Assembly: GCA_964558465.1 (NCBI GenBank)
Contig: CAZLEF010000032.1
Coordinates: forward strand, 6,214-70,213
DNA from: JACJYC01 sp964558465
Lineage (GTDB): Bacteria > Bacteroidota > Bacteroidia > Chitinophagales > Saprospiraceae
Direction: 5' to 3'
Length of the DNA: 64,000 nucleotides
The notes under the pieces are model-generated. The model did no database searches. It saw nothing but the letters and a program-made list of their open reading frames with translations, and was not told the DNA's origin. This document shows positions 53,522 through 60,912 of this stretch, piece after piece; the stretch's first letter is position 1; each line of letters begins with the position of its first letter. The translations under genes and the position numbers were made by a program.

Positions 53522-54623
53522 TTTGATTGAGGCGAATATCGCTATCCTTGATATTTTGAACGATAATGTTTTTATTGCCGCTTACCTGAATGATGTTATT
53601 GGTGATGATCGAATCGGCATTTTTAAAGCTGACAGAACCAAGCGCCTTTACAATATCTTTTGAAATTTGAACATATTGATAGAGTTTATGCATTTTATAA
53701 ACACTGTTGATCGTGTCAGCAATAACACCTTCTTTGTCAAATGAATAATTTTTTTTGACAGATAAACGATAAAGGGATAAAACCGGCATGGGCTTGTTCC
53801 GGCCCAGGATCTCCATTAGCATGGCTGCCTTTTCTTCAGAAGTATTGCATTCTTCCAATTTGGCGGATAGGATGTTGGCGTTAAAAGAAATCATGAATTT
53901 AACGAAAATGAGACAAATTACAGGGATTAAAAAAATACCTGCCAAGGCATAAACGAATAGCGGGGCGCCCAGGAATTCAGGCCTTTTTGGAGGTTTTTCA
54001 TATTTAACCAACTGATTATTCTCCAAAACCAGGATAAAAAAGAAAGGGTATTCCCTGATTTTGATGATTTCCGACCGGATGCCGTTCAAATTATCGAAAA
54101 TATTATTTTTGATAAACCGGTTTGAAGAAACAGGCAATAAACCAATGCCTTTTTCAGGTGAATATTCTTTAATGACCGGCGGCAGATCTTCAAGGCCGGA
54201 TATTGTCGTAAACGGCAGAAAATAGCCAAAACCCTCAATTGTTTTAGGCTTTAACGTCAGGTTGTCCAGGTATTCTATTGAAATGCCGAGGGTGTAGGGT
54301 TCTCCGGGTGTCCAGATGTTTTTTTGAGAGATCTGATCCGGTTTTTTAAGGTCCAGGCCTAAAAAATTGAAACTCCCCCTTTTTACAAATTGCCATAATA
54401 CGGCCTTGCCGGGGATTTCATCCACTTTGGTCCGGGGAAAACTCGTTAAATATCCTTCTTCTATATAAATCGAAATTCGGGCAGGCTCGGTATTCATTTG
54501 ATTGGCATTCCACGAAACATTTACCGTGTCGCTTGAAACACGGGTCAGCAGAATCTTTAATTCAGCCCCTCTCAGGCAGAAAGTCAAACAAACAATGAAT
54601 CCTATATTAAATAATTTGTGCAT
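53514..54623 (-). CDS. membrane-anchored receptor-like protein with EAD11-partner tag
   Basis: The product has 369 residues from the ATG at 54623. A signal peptide (1-21) leads into an extracytoplasmic domain of about 200 residues, then one helix (LFVYALAGIFLIPVICLIFVKF). The cytoplasmic part of about 130 residues is helical (LEECNTSEEKAAMLMEIL) and ends IIQVSGNKNIIVQNIKDSDI-RLNQNE, the same tag pattern as the EAD11-like protein next door. I recognise no family for the body. It overlaps the preceding membrane gene by 17 bases and the next by 8. I infer a sensor that passes a signal to the EAD11 adaptor. Confidence 0.65.
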   Translation of the reverse strand: MHKLFNIGFIVCLTFCLRGAELKILLTRVSSDTVNVSWNANQMNTEPARISIYIEEGYLTSFPRTKVDEIPGKAVLWQFVKRGSFNFLGLDLKKPDQISQKNIWTPGEPYTLGISIEYLDNLTLKPKTIEGFGYFLPFTTISGLEDLPPVIKEYSPEKGIGLLPVSSNRFIKNNIFDNLNGIRSEIIKIREYPFFFILVLENNQLVKYEKPPKRPEFLGAPLFVYALAGIFLIPVICLIFVKFMISFNANILSAKLEECNTSEEKAAMLMEILGRNKPMPVLSLYRLSVKKNYSFDKEGVIADTINSVYKMHKLYQYVQISKDIVKALGSVSFKNADSIITNNIIQVSGNKNIIVQNIKDSDIRLNQNE

Positions 54624-55491
54624 GTTCTTCACCAAATAAATAGTATCCAAGTGTGTAAACAGTCAAAGAACCGAATAAAACAAAAAGCAAACCTGATGCA
54701 GCCGCATTTTCCAACAAGGTTTCATCATAAATGAGGAGAAACAAAAGGTGTGAAACGAAAGCGGTAAAAGCAAAAAGCCGGGCTGAGAATGCCTGATGTT
54801 GGGTGAGTTGGTTCGACTGGGTCAGGTACTTTTCGATGCCAAAATAGGCAGGAATGGCTAAAAATGCGGCAGTAATGGTATAATTGAGCAACAGTGTCGG
54901 AAAAAAAAGAACGATATACACAACTGCAAGGGTATTGTTTTTATAGCGGATGCTGCTTGAAAGATTGACAATAGTTATGGTCAGGACAAATAGAAATAAA
55001 AAATGAACCAAAATGGTTTGGCTGATAAAAACAGGGACAGACGCGATTATTAGCAAAAGAGCTAAAAAAAATACAATATAATTAAAAGAAATGAGAATCC
55101 TGTCATCTTTTTTTTGAGGAAAAAAAGCGATGCAAAAACAATACACGAATGCCGCCGCTGCAATGCTGCCGGTAATGATCCAAAGCGAGGCTGAGTTAAA
55201 GCTCAATGTTTTTCCGTTGAGGATCTGCTTTTCAACGACAAGATGGAAAAAAAAACTGTAAAGAAAGCCAAGCGACAAATACGAGGTAATGATTAAAAAA
55301 ATAGTTTTCCAGGATCGCTCTTTAAAAAAAGCGACATATAAACCCAAACAAAAGCCGATAAAAGTGAAAGCAACCGGTAAACGGATCTGTTCAAATATTG
55401 GAAATGATACAAGCAGGCCGCTCAGGTAGCAGCTGGAAATTCCAATCGCAAAATAAATTTTAAAATGGTGGTTTTTAGTTACCTTGACCAT
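54607..55491 (-). CDS. polytopic membrane protein of the EAD11 island
   Basis: The product has 294 residues and about nine or ten hydrophobic helices (for example PVAFTFIGFCLGLYVAFF, FNYIVFFLALLLIIASVPVFI, TLAVVYIVLFFPTLLLNYTI, GLLFVLFGSLTVYTLGYYLF). There is no recognisable transporter or enzyme motif. The gene is clearly more AT-rich than the flanking genes and uses many ATA/AAA/TTT codons, hinting at acquisition. It overlaps the next gene by 17 bases. By analogy to membrane effectors it could be the effector or a sensor; the sequence does not decide. Confidence 0.65.
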   Translation of the reverse strand: MVKVTKNHHFKIYFAIGISSCYLSGLLVSFPIFEQIRLPVAFTFIGFCLGLYVAFFKERSWKTIFLIITSYLSLGFLYSFFFHLVVEKQILNGKTLSFNSASLWIITGSIAAAAFVYCFCIAFFPQKKDDRILISFNYIVFFLALLLIIASVPVFISQTILVHFLFLFVLTITIVNLSSSIRYKNNTLAVVYIVLFFPTLLLNYTITAAFLAIPAYFGIEKYLTQSNQLTQHQAFSARLFAFTAFVSHLLFLLIYDETLLENAAASGLLFVLFGSLTVYTLGYYLFGEEHAQII

Positions 55492-55511
55492 TTGCCGTTT
55501 ATATGAAAACA

Positions 55512-55532
55512 GTTCACCACAGGCAGGTGAAC
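55512..55532. promoter_or_regulatory. palindrome upstream of the EAD11 island
   Basis: GTTCACC-ACAGGCA-GGTGAAC is a perfect 7-7-7 inverted repeat 20 bases before the first island start codon. It could be an operator. Confidence 0.4.
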
Positions 55533-55537
55533 AATCC

Positions 55538-55556
55538 CTGAAATGGTAAATTTCAG
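55538..55556 (-). terminator. hairpin after the ATP-grasp gene
   Basis: CTGAAAT-GGTAA-ATTTCAG forms a perfect 7-bp stem 6 bases past the ATP-grasp stop, separating that gene from the EAD11 island downstream on the same strand. There is no strong U tract. Confidence 0.45.
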
Positions 55557-55562
55557 AAAATT

Positions 55563-56945
55563 TTATGAAATGGCCAAATGTTGGATTTTTGAAAAATTAT
55601 GGATCCCTTCAATCCATGCCCGCGCCTTCCCCGTCAATTTCCCGTCGTCATCCGTCACCCGTTCCCGGACAAAGAGCCCGCCCATTTCTTCGCCTTTGCC
55701 GATGGAGGAGTCCCTGCCGGCGGTTCCAAGCCAGAAGGCCTCATTTTTCTCCCCCAGTGTTTGCAGATTGGCAGCCGGTCGCGCAAAGGCAACGCTGCCG
55801 TTGCCTTCCATCCGGTAAATGCCCGTGGGGATGGCCTGCGCGGGGGTATCTTCAACGTTGTTGACGTGCATAAAGGACAGCGGCTCGAGGGCTGCCTGGT
55901 CGGTCCAGCGCTCGTTCAATTCAGCCGTATCCAGTTCGTAATCCAGGTCCATCCATTCGGCCAGGTGCAGCAGCAGCAGTGGAATGTCCTTCCGGGAAAA
56001 AGAGGCGTTGTTCACCAGCGGGGAAATGCCCGAAAACCGGGGGTTGAGCTCGCCCAGGTACAGGGCGCCGTCGTTCCGGTCGATGAGAAAATCGAGTTCG
56101 AAATACCCTTTGTACCCTACCTGCCGGAGTTGTTCGCCCATCAGCACGGTATATTCCCTGGCTTTCCGGATGATATCCGGCGAAAAGGCGTTGGGGTAGA
56201 GTTCGTTTCCACACCAGCCGCCCTGATGCACGGTCAGTTCCGGAAACCCGATCAACTCGGCGGTCAGGGGTGCAGCCACAACTCCGTGTCGGGTCACGCA
56301 GGCTTCCAGGCCGGTACTGATGCAGTCGATGCGTTTCATGATCTTGATCTCCTCTCCGTTGGTGATTTCCTCGCGGTACCGGTTGAAATCTTCCTCGCCG
56401 GAGATGAAATAGGTCGTAGCGCCCGAACTCCCGTAGGGCATTTGCGCCACCAGGTGTTCGCCCAGATGCCGGGAGATCTGCCGGAAATGACCGTAATCCG
56501 TCACCTGCGACAACACGTAGGGTACGCAGGGTACGCCGGCTTTTTCGGCCAGCCGGTTGGTATTGGCCTTATGATCCCAGAAGTGGCGCAGCGACACCGG
56601 CGGCAGGCAAACTTCCAGACCGAGCCCGGCTGCCAGCCGCTCCGTTTCCTCATTCAGTATCCAGAACAGGGCTTTACCGCCGCCCCGGCTGCGGACATAT
56701 TCCGCCACCTCCGGATTGGACAAAAGGGCGTTGTTGGTCTTTTCGCTTGAATGCGCGTGGTCGTAGTTGAAAGTGACCGGCGCAACAATTTGAGGATGAC
56801 GCCCGTCAAAGGTATCCGTTGCGCACAGGTATTGAATGTTTCCGATCCATTCCTCCATGCCGAGGGCCGTAAAAAGGCACCAGTCGATGAAGTAAACGGG
56901 TGATTGGTTGTTGCGGAAGCAGCTCCGCAGGCTCTGCGTGTTCAA
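55563..56945 (-). CDS. ATP-grasp enzyme
   Basis: The product has 460 residues. The fold is seen from the Lys/Asn loop DHKANTNRLAEKAGVPCVPYVL, the ATP-binding VAQMPYGSSGATTYFIS, GEEIKIMKRIDCIST, and the metal-binding FELDFLIDR and LYLGELNPRFSGISPL. This is a carboxylate-amine ligase layout of carbamoyl-phosphate/biotin carboxylase type, likely making an amide or peptide bond. The start appears to be TTG at 56945, because conserved-looking sequence precedes the first ATG (56858) and a TATCTTTG promoter box lies 29 bases upstream of the TTG. Substrate is unknown. Confidence 0.8.
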   Translation of the reverse strand: MNTQSLRSCFRNNQSPVYFIDWCLFTALGMEEWIGNIQYLCATDTFDGRHPQIVAPVTFNYDHAHSSEKTNNALLSNPEVAEYVRSRGGGKALFWILNEETERLAAGLGLEVCLPPVSLRHFWDHKANTNRLAEKAGVPCVPYVLSQVTDYGHFRQISRHLGEHLVAQMPYGSSGATTYFISGEEDFNRYREEITNGEEIKIMKRIDCISTGLEACVTRHGVVAAPLTAELIGFPELTVHQGGWCGNELYPNAFSPDIIRKAREYTVLMGEQLRQVGYKGYFELDFLIDRNDGALYLGELNPRFSGISPLVNNASFSRKDIPLLLLHLAEWMDLDYELDTAELNERWTDQAALEPLSFMHVNNVEDTPAQAIPTGIYRMEGNGSVAFARPAANLQTLGEKNEAFWLGTAGRDSSIGKGEEMGGLFVRERVTDDDGKLTGKARAWIEGIHNFSKIQHLAIS

Positions 56946-56974
56946 GGGTCGGATTGCTTGAGTTTTGTTGGGTG

Positions 56975-56982
56975 CAAAGATA
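56975..56982 (-). promoter_or_regulatory. -7 box of the ATP-grasp gene
   Basis: TATCTTTG fits TAnnTTTG; a TTTC at 57004-57001 lies 18 bases upstream as a near-consensus -33 element. It places the transcript start about 20 bases before the TTG start codon. The rest of the spacer to 57148 shows nothing recognisable. Confidence 0.45.
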
Positions 56983-57148
56983 CTTTTTAATAAGTTTTTA
57001 GAAAGGTAAATAATGTAGGTATGGCGCTCGGAGTATCAGATATGCCTTGCCCAATGCAAGGTTGCCAGTAAGTCGGACGAGATTAACCATTTCATACATC
57101 ACGGCTCTTTTGATATTTAAGCATTAAAAGATAGAAACCAATTGCAAT

Positions 57149-58477
57149 TCAATGATGGTGATGCCTCCGGGCAGGATTCGTTTCTTCCTGTGGCTTATTG
57201 CCGTCAATCACTTCAAATTCAGCCATCATTCCCGCAGCATGGTGCTCCAGTATATGACAATGATACATCCACATTCCCGGGCGGTTATCAGGCATCCATG
57301 CAATTTTCATCTTACTTCTCGGAGTCAGATTAATGGTATCTTTCCATGCCCTGTATTCCGGCGCTTTGCCATTTTGTTCAATTACCTGGAAGAAAAATCC
57401 ATGTAAATGAAATGGATGGTCCATCAAACTGGTGTTGGATACCTCCCATATTTGCAATTCGCCAACTTTTACAGGTTTGTCATTGACATGAACATCGCCA
57501 TTTACCAGAAAGTCCATTCCGTCTTTTAAACTTGGGCCAACAGAAAGCCTTACTTTTCTTGTTATTGGGGCATCCTGATTCGCCAAAGGCTCAATCGTTC
57601 TGAATGTTTCAGGTATGATAGCCATTGATGTTTTTTGCTTCCCGACCTTTACCGTTGCAAACTGCTGACGTTTTGCCTTCAGGAAAGTACTTCTGTTGTA
57701 CGGCAATGACTCCATTGAGAATGTTTCCCCTGCCTCAAAAGGACCTGCTGCTATATCAATACGCTCTCCGGGCGTTATTAAAACACCGGTCACGGTTCGT
57801 GGGTGTTCCAGCAGTCCGCCATCTGTTCCGATAATTTTGAATTCCTTTCCGTCCAGGTGCAGCGTAAAATACCTTGCACTGGATGCATTGATGAAACGCC
57901 ATCTTTCTGTCTGGCCGGCAGCGATATCTATGACTGGATTTTCTTTTCCGCTGATCAGCAAGGTGTCTCCTTCCCGTCCATCATGTCTTTCAACGATTCG
58001 GGGAACAAACCATCCGGGTTTTGTAAATTTATTATCCGAATCAAGTTTCATGTCATCAATCATCAGTACTTTTTCACCGTCCAAAACCGGGTCTGCCGGG
58101 TCTTCAACAATCAAGGCGCCATACATTCCTTTTTCCAGTTGCACCGTTTCATTGGCATGTGAATGGTACCAAAACGTTCCTGCATCGGGCAGAACAAAGC
58201 GGTACTCGAAAACTTCACCGGGCGCAACCGGTTTTTGCACCGCTCCGGTGCCATCCATCGCCGCCGGTATGCGCAATCCGTGCCAATGAATCAGGGTAGG
58301 TTCCTGAAGGTGATTGGTCAGGCGAACAACAAGGGTGTCGCCCACGTTTGCCCTTAGTTCGGGGCCGGGAAGCTGTTGATTAAAACCCCATGCTTCAATT
58401 GTTTTGCCGGGCGCTATATCCCAGTTAAATTCACTGGCTTCCAGGTTGTACACGACTTCTTTCGGTTGATTTTTCAT
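57149..58477 (-). CDS. multicopper oxidase with C-terminal His tract
   Basis: The product has 442 residues. All four copper motifs are present: LIHWHGLRIP (64/66), TFWYHSHANE (105/107), MDHPFHLHGFFF and MWMYHCHILEHHAAGMM (type 1 Cys and Met). This is a three-domain laccase/CueO/CotA-like protein that oxidises phenols or metal ions and reduces O2. No signal peptide is visible, so it may be cytoplasmic. The protein ends ARRHHHH, a native His tract that could bind metal. Its ATG overlaps the regulator stop (ATGA), so both are one operon. Confidence 0.88.
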   Translation of the reverse strand: MKNQPKEVVYNLEASEFNWDIAPGKTIEAWGFNQQLPGPELRANVGDTLVVRLTNHLQEPTLIHWHGLRIPAAMDGTGAVQKPVAPGEVFEYRFVLPDAGTFWYHSHANETVQLEKGMYGALIVEDPADPVLDGEKVLMIDDMKLDSDNKFTKPGWFVPRIVERHDGREGDTLLISGKENPVIDIAAGQTERWRFINASSARYFTLHLDGKEFKIIGTDGGLLEHPRTVTGVLITPGERIDIAAGPFEAGETFSMESLPYNRSTFLKAKRQQFATVKVGKQKTSMAIIPETFRTIEPLANQDAPITRKVRLSVGPSLKDGMDFLVNGDVHVNDKPVKVGELQIWEVSNTSLMDHPFHLHGFFFQVIEQNGKAPEYRAWKDTINLTPRSKMKIAWMPDNRPGMWMYHCHILEHHAAGMMAEFEVIDGNKPQEETNPARRHHHH

Positions 58478-59400
58478 GGTTGTTGTGTTTTTTTCAGTAT
58501 CCGTTGCAATTGCCGGGCCGATTTAAACCCGCATTTTGAAGCGATATACTCTATGGTGTATTCCGGATTATTAAGCATTGTATTTGCATACTCCCTTCGC
58601 AGCAAAGTCAGGTATTCCAATATGGTAGTCCCGGTTTTTTCCTTAAAAACCCTGCTAAGATTTCTTGGACTCATTCCAACATGTAAGGCAAGTGTTTCAA
58701 TACTATTTTCTTTTGAAAGATTATCGATCAGGTAATCCTGCACTTCATGAATTTGTGGATTAATATGATTCCTGTAATCCAGGTAAATGCTTTGCTGGCT
58801 ATGCCTTCCGCTCCTTCGGTGATATACAACAAGCCCACGCGCTATTTTATGCGTAAAAAATGCGCCCTTTAATTCTTCAAGAATGGCAAGCGCCAAATCT
58901 ATGCCGGCGCTAATGCCTGCGCTGGTGTAAACATTGTTGCTTTTTATATAGAGTACATCAGTGACTACTTTTGCCAAGGGAAATTGCTTTTGTAATTCAT
59001 TGATCCTTCTCCAGTGTGTAGTACATTCCGTGTTTTTCAATAAACCTGCATGACCCAGGGCAAATGCTCCATCGCAAATGGAACAAACATTTATTTGTTT
59101 GTCCGAACATTCTTTTAACCAATCAAAAAATGCTCTTTCGGCCTTGAAAGAAATGCTCATGTAGTATTCATAATCCATACCGGGCACAAAGACAAAATCA
59201 CCCTCCTTTAATTTTGCATCTTTATAATTTGCCAGTTTACCAAAACCAAGCCCTGATGTACTCACGGGTGTTTCCTGAAATTGATAAAATTCAAGCGCTA
59301 TTTCAAAACCATTAAATTTAGCTTCGGTAAATACCTGTAACGGACCCGCCAGGTCGAGCAACTCAACAGTGGGCGGTATGATGAAGGCCATTTTTTTCAT
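58474..59400 (-). CDS. GlxA-like DJ-1/PfpI-AraC transcriptional regulator
   Basis: The product has 308 residues from the ATG at 59400. The N-terminal DJ-1/PfpI domain has the nucleophile-elbow-like VCSICDGAFALGHAG and AGISAGIDLALAIL. The C-terminal AraC domain (about 205-308) has two helix-turn-helix parts (IETLALHVGMSPRNLSRVFKEKTG, EYIASKCGFKSARQLQRIL). The frame extends to 59550 but the upstream stretch overlaps the preceding small ORF. The 4-base overlap with the multicopper oxidase gene points to control of, or co-response with, that enzyme. Confidence 0.87.
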   Translation of the reverse strand: MKKMAFIIPPTVELLDLAGPLQVFTEAKFNGFEIALEFYQFQETPVSTSGLGFGKLANYKDAKLKEGDFVFVPGMDYEYYMSISFKAERAFFDWLKECSDKQINVCSICDGAFALGHAGLLKNTECTTHWRRINELQKQFPLAKVVTDVLYIKSNNVYTSAGISAGIDLALAILEELKGAFFTHKIARGLVVYHRRSGRHSQQSIYLDYRNHINPQIHEVQDYLIDNLSKENSIETLALHVGMSPRNLSRVFKEKTGTTILEYLTLLRREYANTMLNNPEYTIEYIASKCGFKSARQLQRILKKTQQP

Positions 59401-59411
59401 AATTTGTATTT

Positions 59412-59672
59412 TTATTTTATTTTCAGTCCTATTCCAAGTTCCAGGGAAATATTGTTCATATTGCCATCCAAATATAGCAGGTTTGAACCTTTCACAGGCC
59501 AGGGATATAGTGGCAAATAGGTGCGAACGGTAAAAAAACATTTTTTCCATCCCCGTTTCAGGCTATACATCAATCCATAATCAGGACTTAAAGCGTCAAT
59601 GGCGATACCTGTCTTTTCGAAATCATCACTTTCAAGGGTCTCCTTATAGCTGGTATACTTGACCCCAGCCAT
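59412..59672 (-). pseudogene. C-terminal fragment, possibly of an outer-membrane protein
   Basis: The frame of 86 codons from the ATG at 59672 ends in strand-like sequence (LYLDGNMNNISLELGIGLKIK). The frame is closed by a stop only eight codons before the ATG, leaving THTFLL, so a longer ancestor may have been truncated. It sits between the esterase gene and the regulator on the same strand. A genuine small protein cannot be excluded. Confidence 0.35.
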
Positions 59673-59703
59673 CAATAAGAAGGTATGTGTACTTCTTTAG
59701 TGA

Positions 59704-60534
59704 CTACCTGGTTTGAAAATAATAGTTCAGGCCTTTGATAATGTTGGGGTTTTTTGAACCCATGTGATCCAGATCCTCCTCCCGGTTTTTTGTCAATTGT
59801 ATAGCGGAATAGTTGTCGCGAAGCGTTTGATAAAAAGCCTCAAAAGGGGCTTGCATTCTGCCAAGGTTTTCTGCGGCGCCAATTCCCATAAAGACCAATT
59901 GTGATCTGTCCTTGTTAAACTCCCGGTAATCCGCTTCAAGTTGCAGTGAGATCAGGTCATCGAACCACAAGGAAGGGCTTAGCAAAATATAGTTGCCAAA
60001 CAATTCATTATCAAAACAAAAAACATTCGCGCCAAACAGCCCTCCGTAAGAATGGCCGAGAATCACCCGGCTACTCCTCGCTGTATCCACACCAAATTGC
60101 TCCTCCATTTCAGGAATCAATTGGGTTTTGATAAAATTTAAAAATTCGGGAGCGCCACCTGTCATTGAACTGATTTTAGTGGGTGTGTAATCTATGCTCC
60201 GGTCCTTCCCATACCCTATACCCACGACCAATACTTGCTCAACCGCATTTTTATCCGTGATTTCTTTGCATTGGTTGGATACGAAATCAAAATCCTCTTC
60301 CCCATCCAATACATAGATCGTGGCGTATTTTTTCACGGTTGGATCGTAATTGGTTGGCAACCCAACTTTTATATCGTAGGTTGCTCCATTTGCGGTGGAT
60401 TGAATGGAAAATTCCCTGGTTAATTCGGGGCTGAAGACCTCTTTTTTGCATGACGCCAGGAAGGATACCAGCAAGATCGCAATCGCGATGGCCGGGATGT
60501 TTTTGAACATCATGGATTTGTTTTTCATACTCAT
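59704..60534 (-). CDS. esterase-D/IroE-like alpha/beta hydrolase lipoprotein
   Basis: The product has 276 residues. The signal contains LLVSFLASCKK, a lipobox. The hydrolase core has YATIYVLDGEEDFDFVSNQ, LVVGIGYG, the nucleophile elbow ILGHSYGGLFGANV (Ser), LLSPSLWFDD, and a late His in EEDLDHMGS. Relatives (putative esterase, PF00756) cleave siderophore esters or other acyl esters in the periplasm. A start at 60528 is equally possible. Confidence 0.8.
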   Translation of the reverse strand: MSMKNKSMMFKNIPAIAIAILLVSFLASCKKEVFSPELTREFSIQSTANGATYDIKVGLPTNYDPTVKKYATIYVLDGEEDFDFVSNQCKEITDKNAVEQVLVVGIGYGKDRSIDYTPTKISSMTGGAPEFLNFIKTQLIPEMEEQFGVDTARSSRVILGHSYGGLFGANVFCFDNELFGNYILLSPSLWFDDLISLQLEADYREFNKDRSQLVFMGIGAAENLGRMQAPFEAFYQTLRDNYSAIQLTKNREEDLDHMGSKNPNIIKGLNYYFQTR

Positions 60535-60794
60535 TTTGTTTTGCTTTTATTGTTATGTTTGTCGAAATTGACACTGCAAAGGTGGAGCAATAAAAAGTGC
60601 GAAAAAGGACAAGGGGATGTCAGAAACGGACAAACTAAAATTGGGTCTGATCAATTTGCCGGCAGCGCCTGTATACAAGGCTGAAGCTTTGCGCCGGCAG
60701 GCGGGCTGCTTAAAATTATGAATGTTGTTGTTGCCCGCAGGGAAAATTTGATCACCTTGCGGGTGTTTAATTTTTTGCAGGAGATAATTCTTTA

Positions 60795-60826
60795 TTTGCA
60801 CATTATTCCAAAATGGCGTAAATTTG
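60795..60826 (+). promoter_or_regulatory. promoter of the molybdoenzyme gene
   Basis: TTTG (60795-60798), a 20-base spacer and TAAATTTG (60819-60826) match the Bacteroidota promoter consensus in both boxes and spacing. The 9-mer repeat lies in the resulting leader. Confidence 0.6.
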
Positions 60827-60860
60827 GAATCGGTTGCTGCGCCACACATTTAAGGCTAAT

Positions 60861-60905
60861 CGGAACAATCGGAACAATCCAAACAATCCAAACACTCCAA
60901 ACAAT
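60861..60905 (+). repeat. 9-bp microsatellite in a leader
   Basis: Five 9-mers (CGGAACAAT twice, then CCAAACAAT-type units three times) end 7 bases before the ATG at 60913, covering the ribosome-binding region. Confidence 0.8.
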
Positions 60906-60912
60906 TATTAAC

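Larger units (their letters stand above)
60535..60912. other. divergent intergenic region
   Basis: This 378-base spacer separates the esterase and the molybdoenzyme gene. It contains a CCCGCAGG / CCTTGCGGG imperfect hairpin at 60734-60763, a strong promoter at 60795-60826 and a 9-mer tract at 60861-60905. No small gene is supported in the remainder. Confidence 0.6.

Noticed and set aside
55599..56750. 383-codon plus-strand open frame
   Set aside because: Antisense shadow of the ATP-grasp gene; no recognisable motif.
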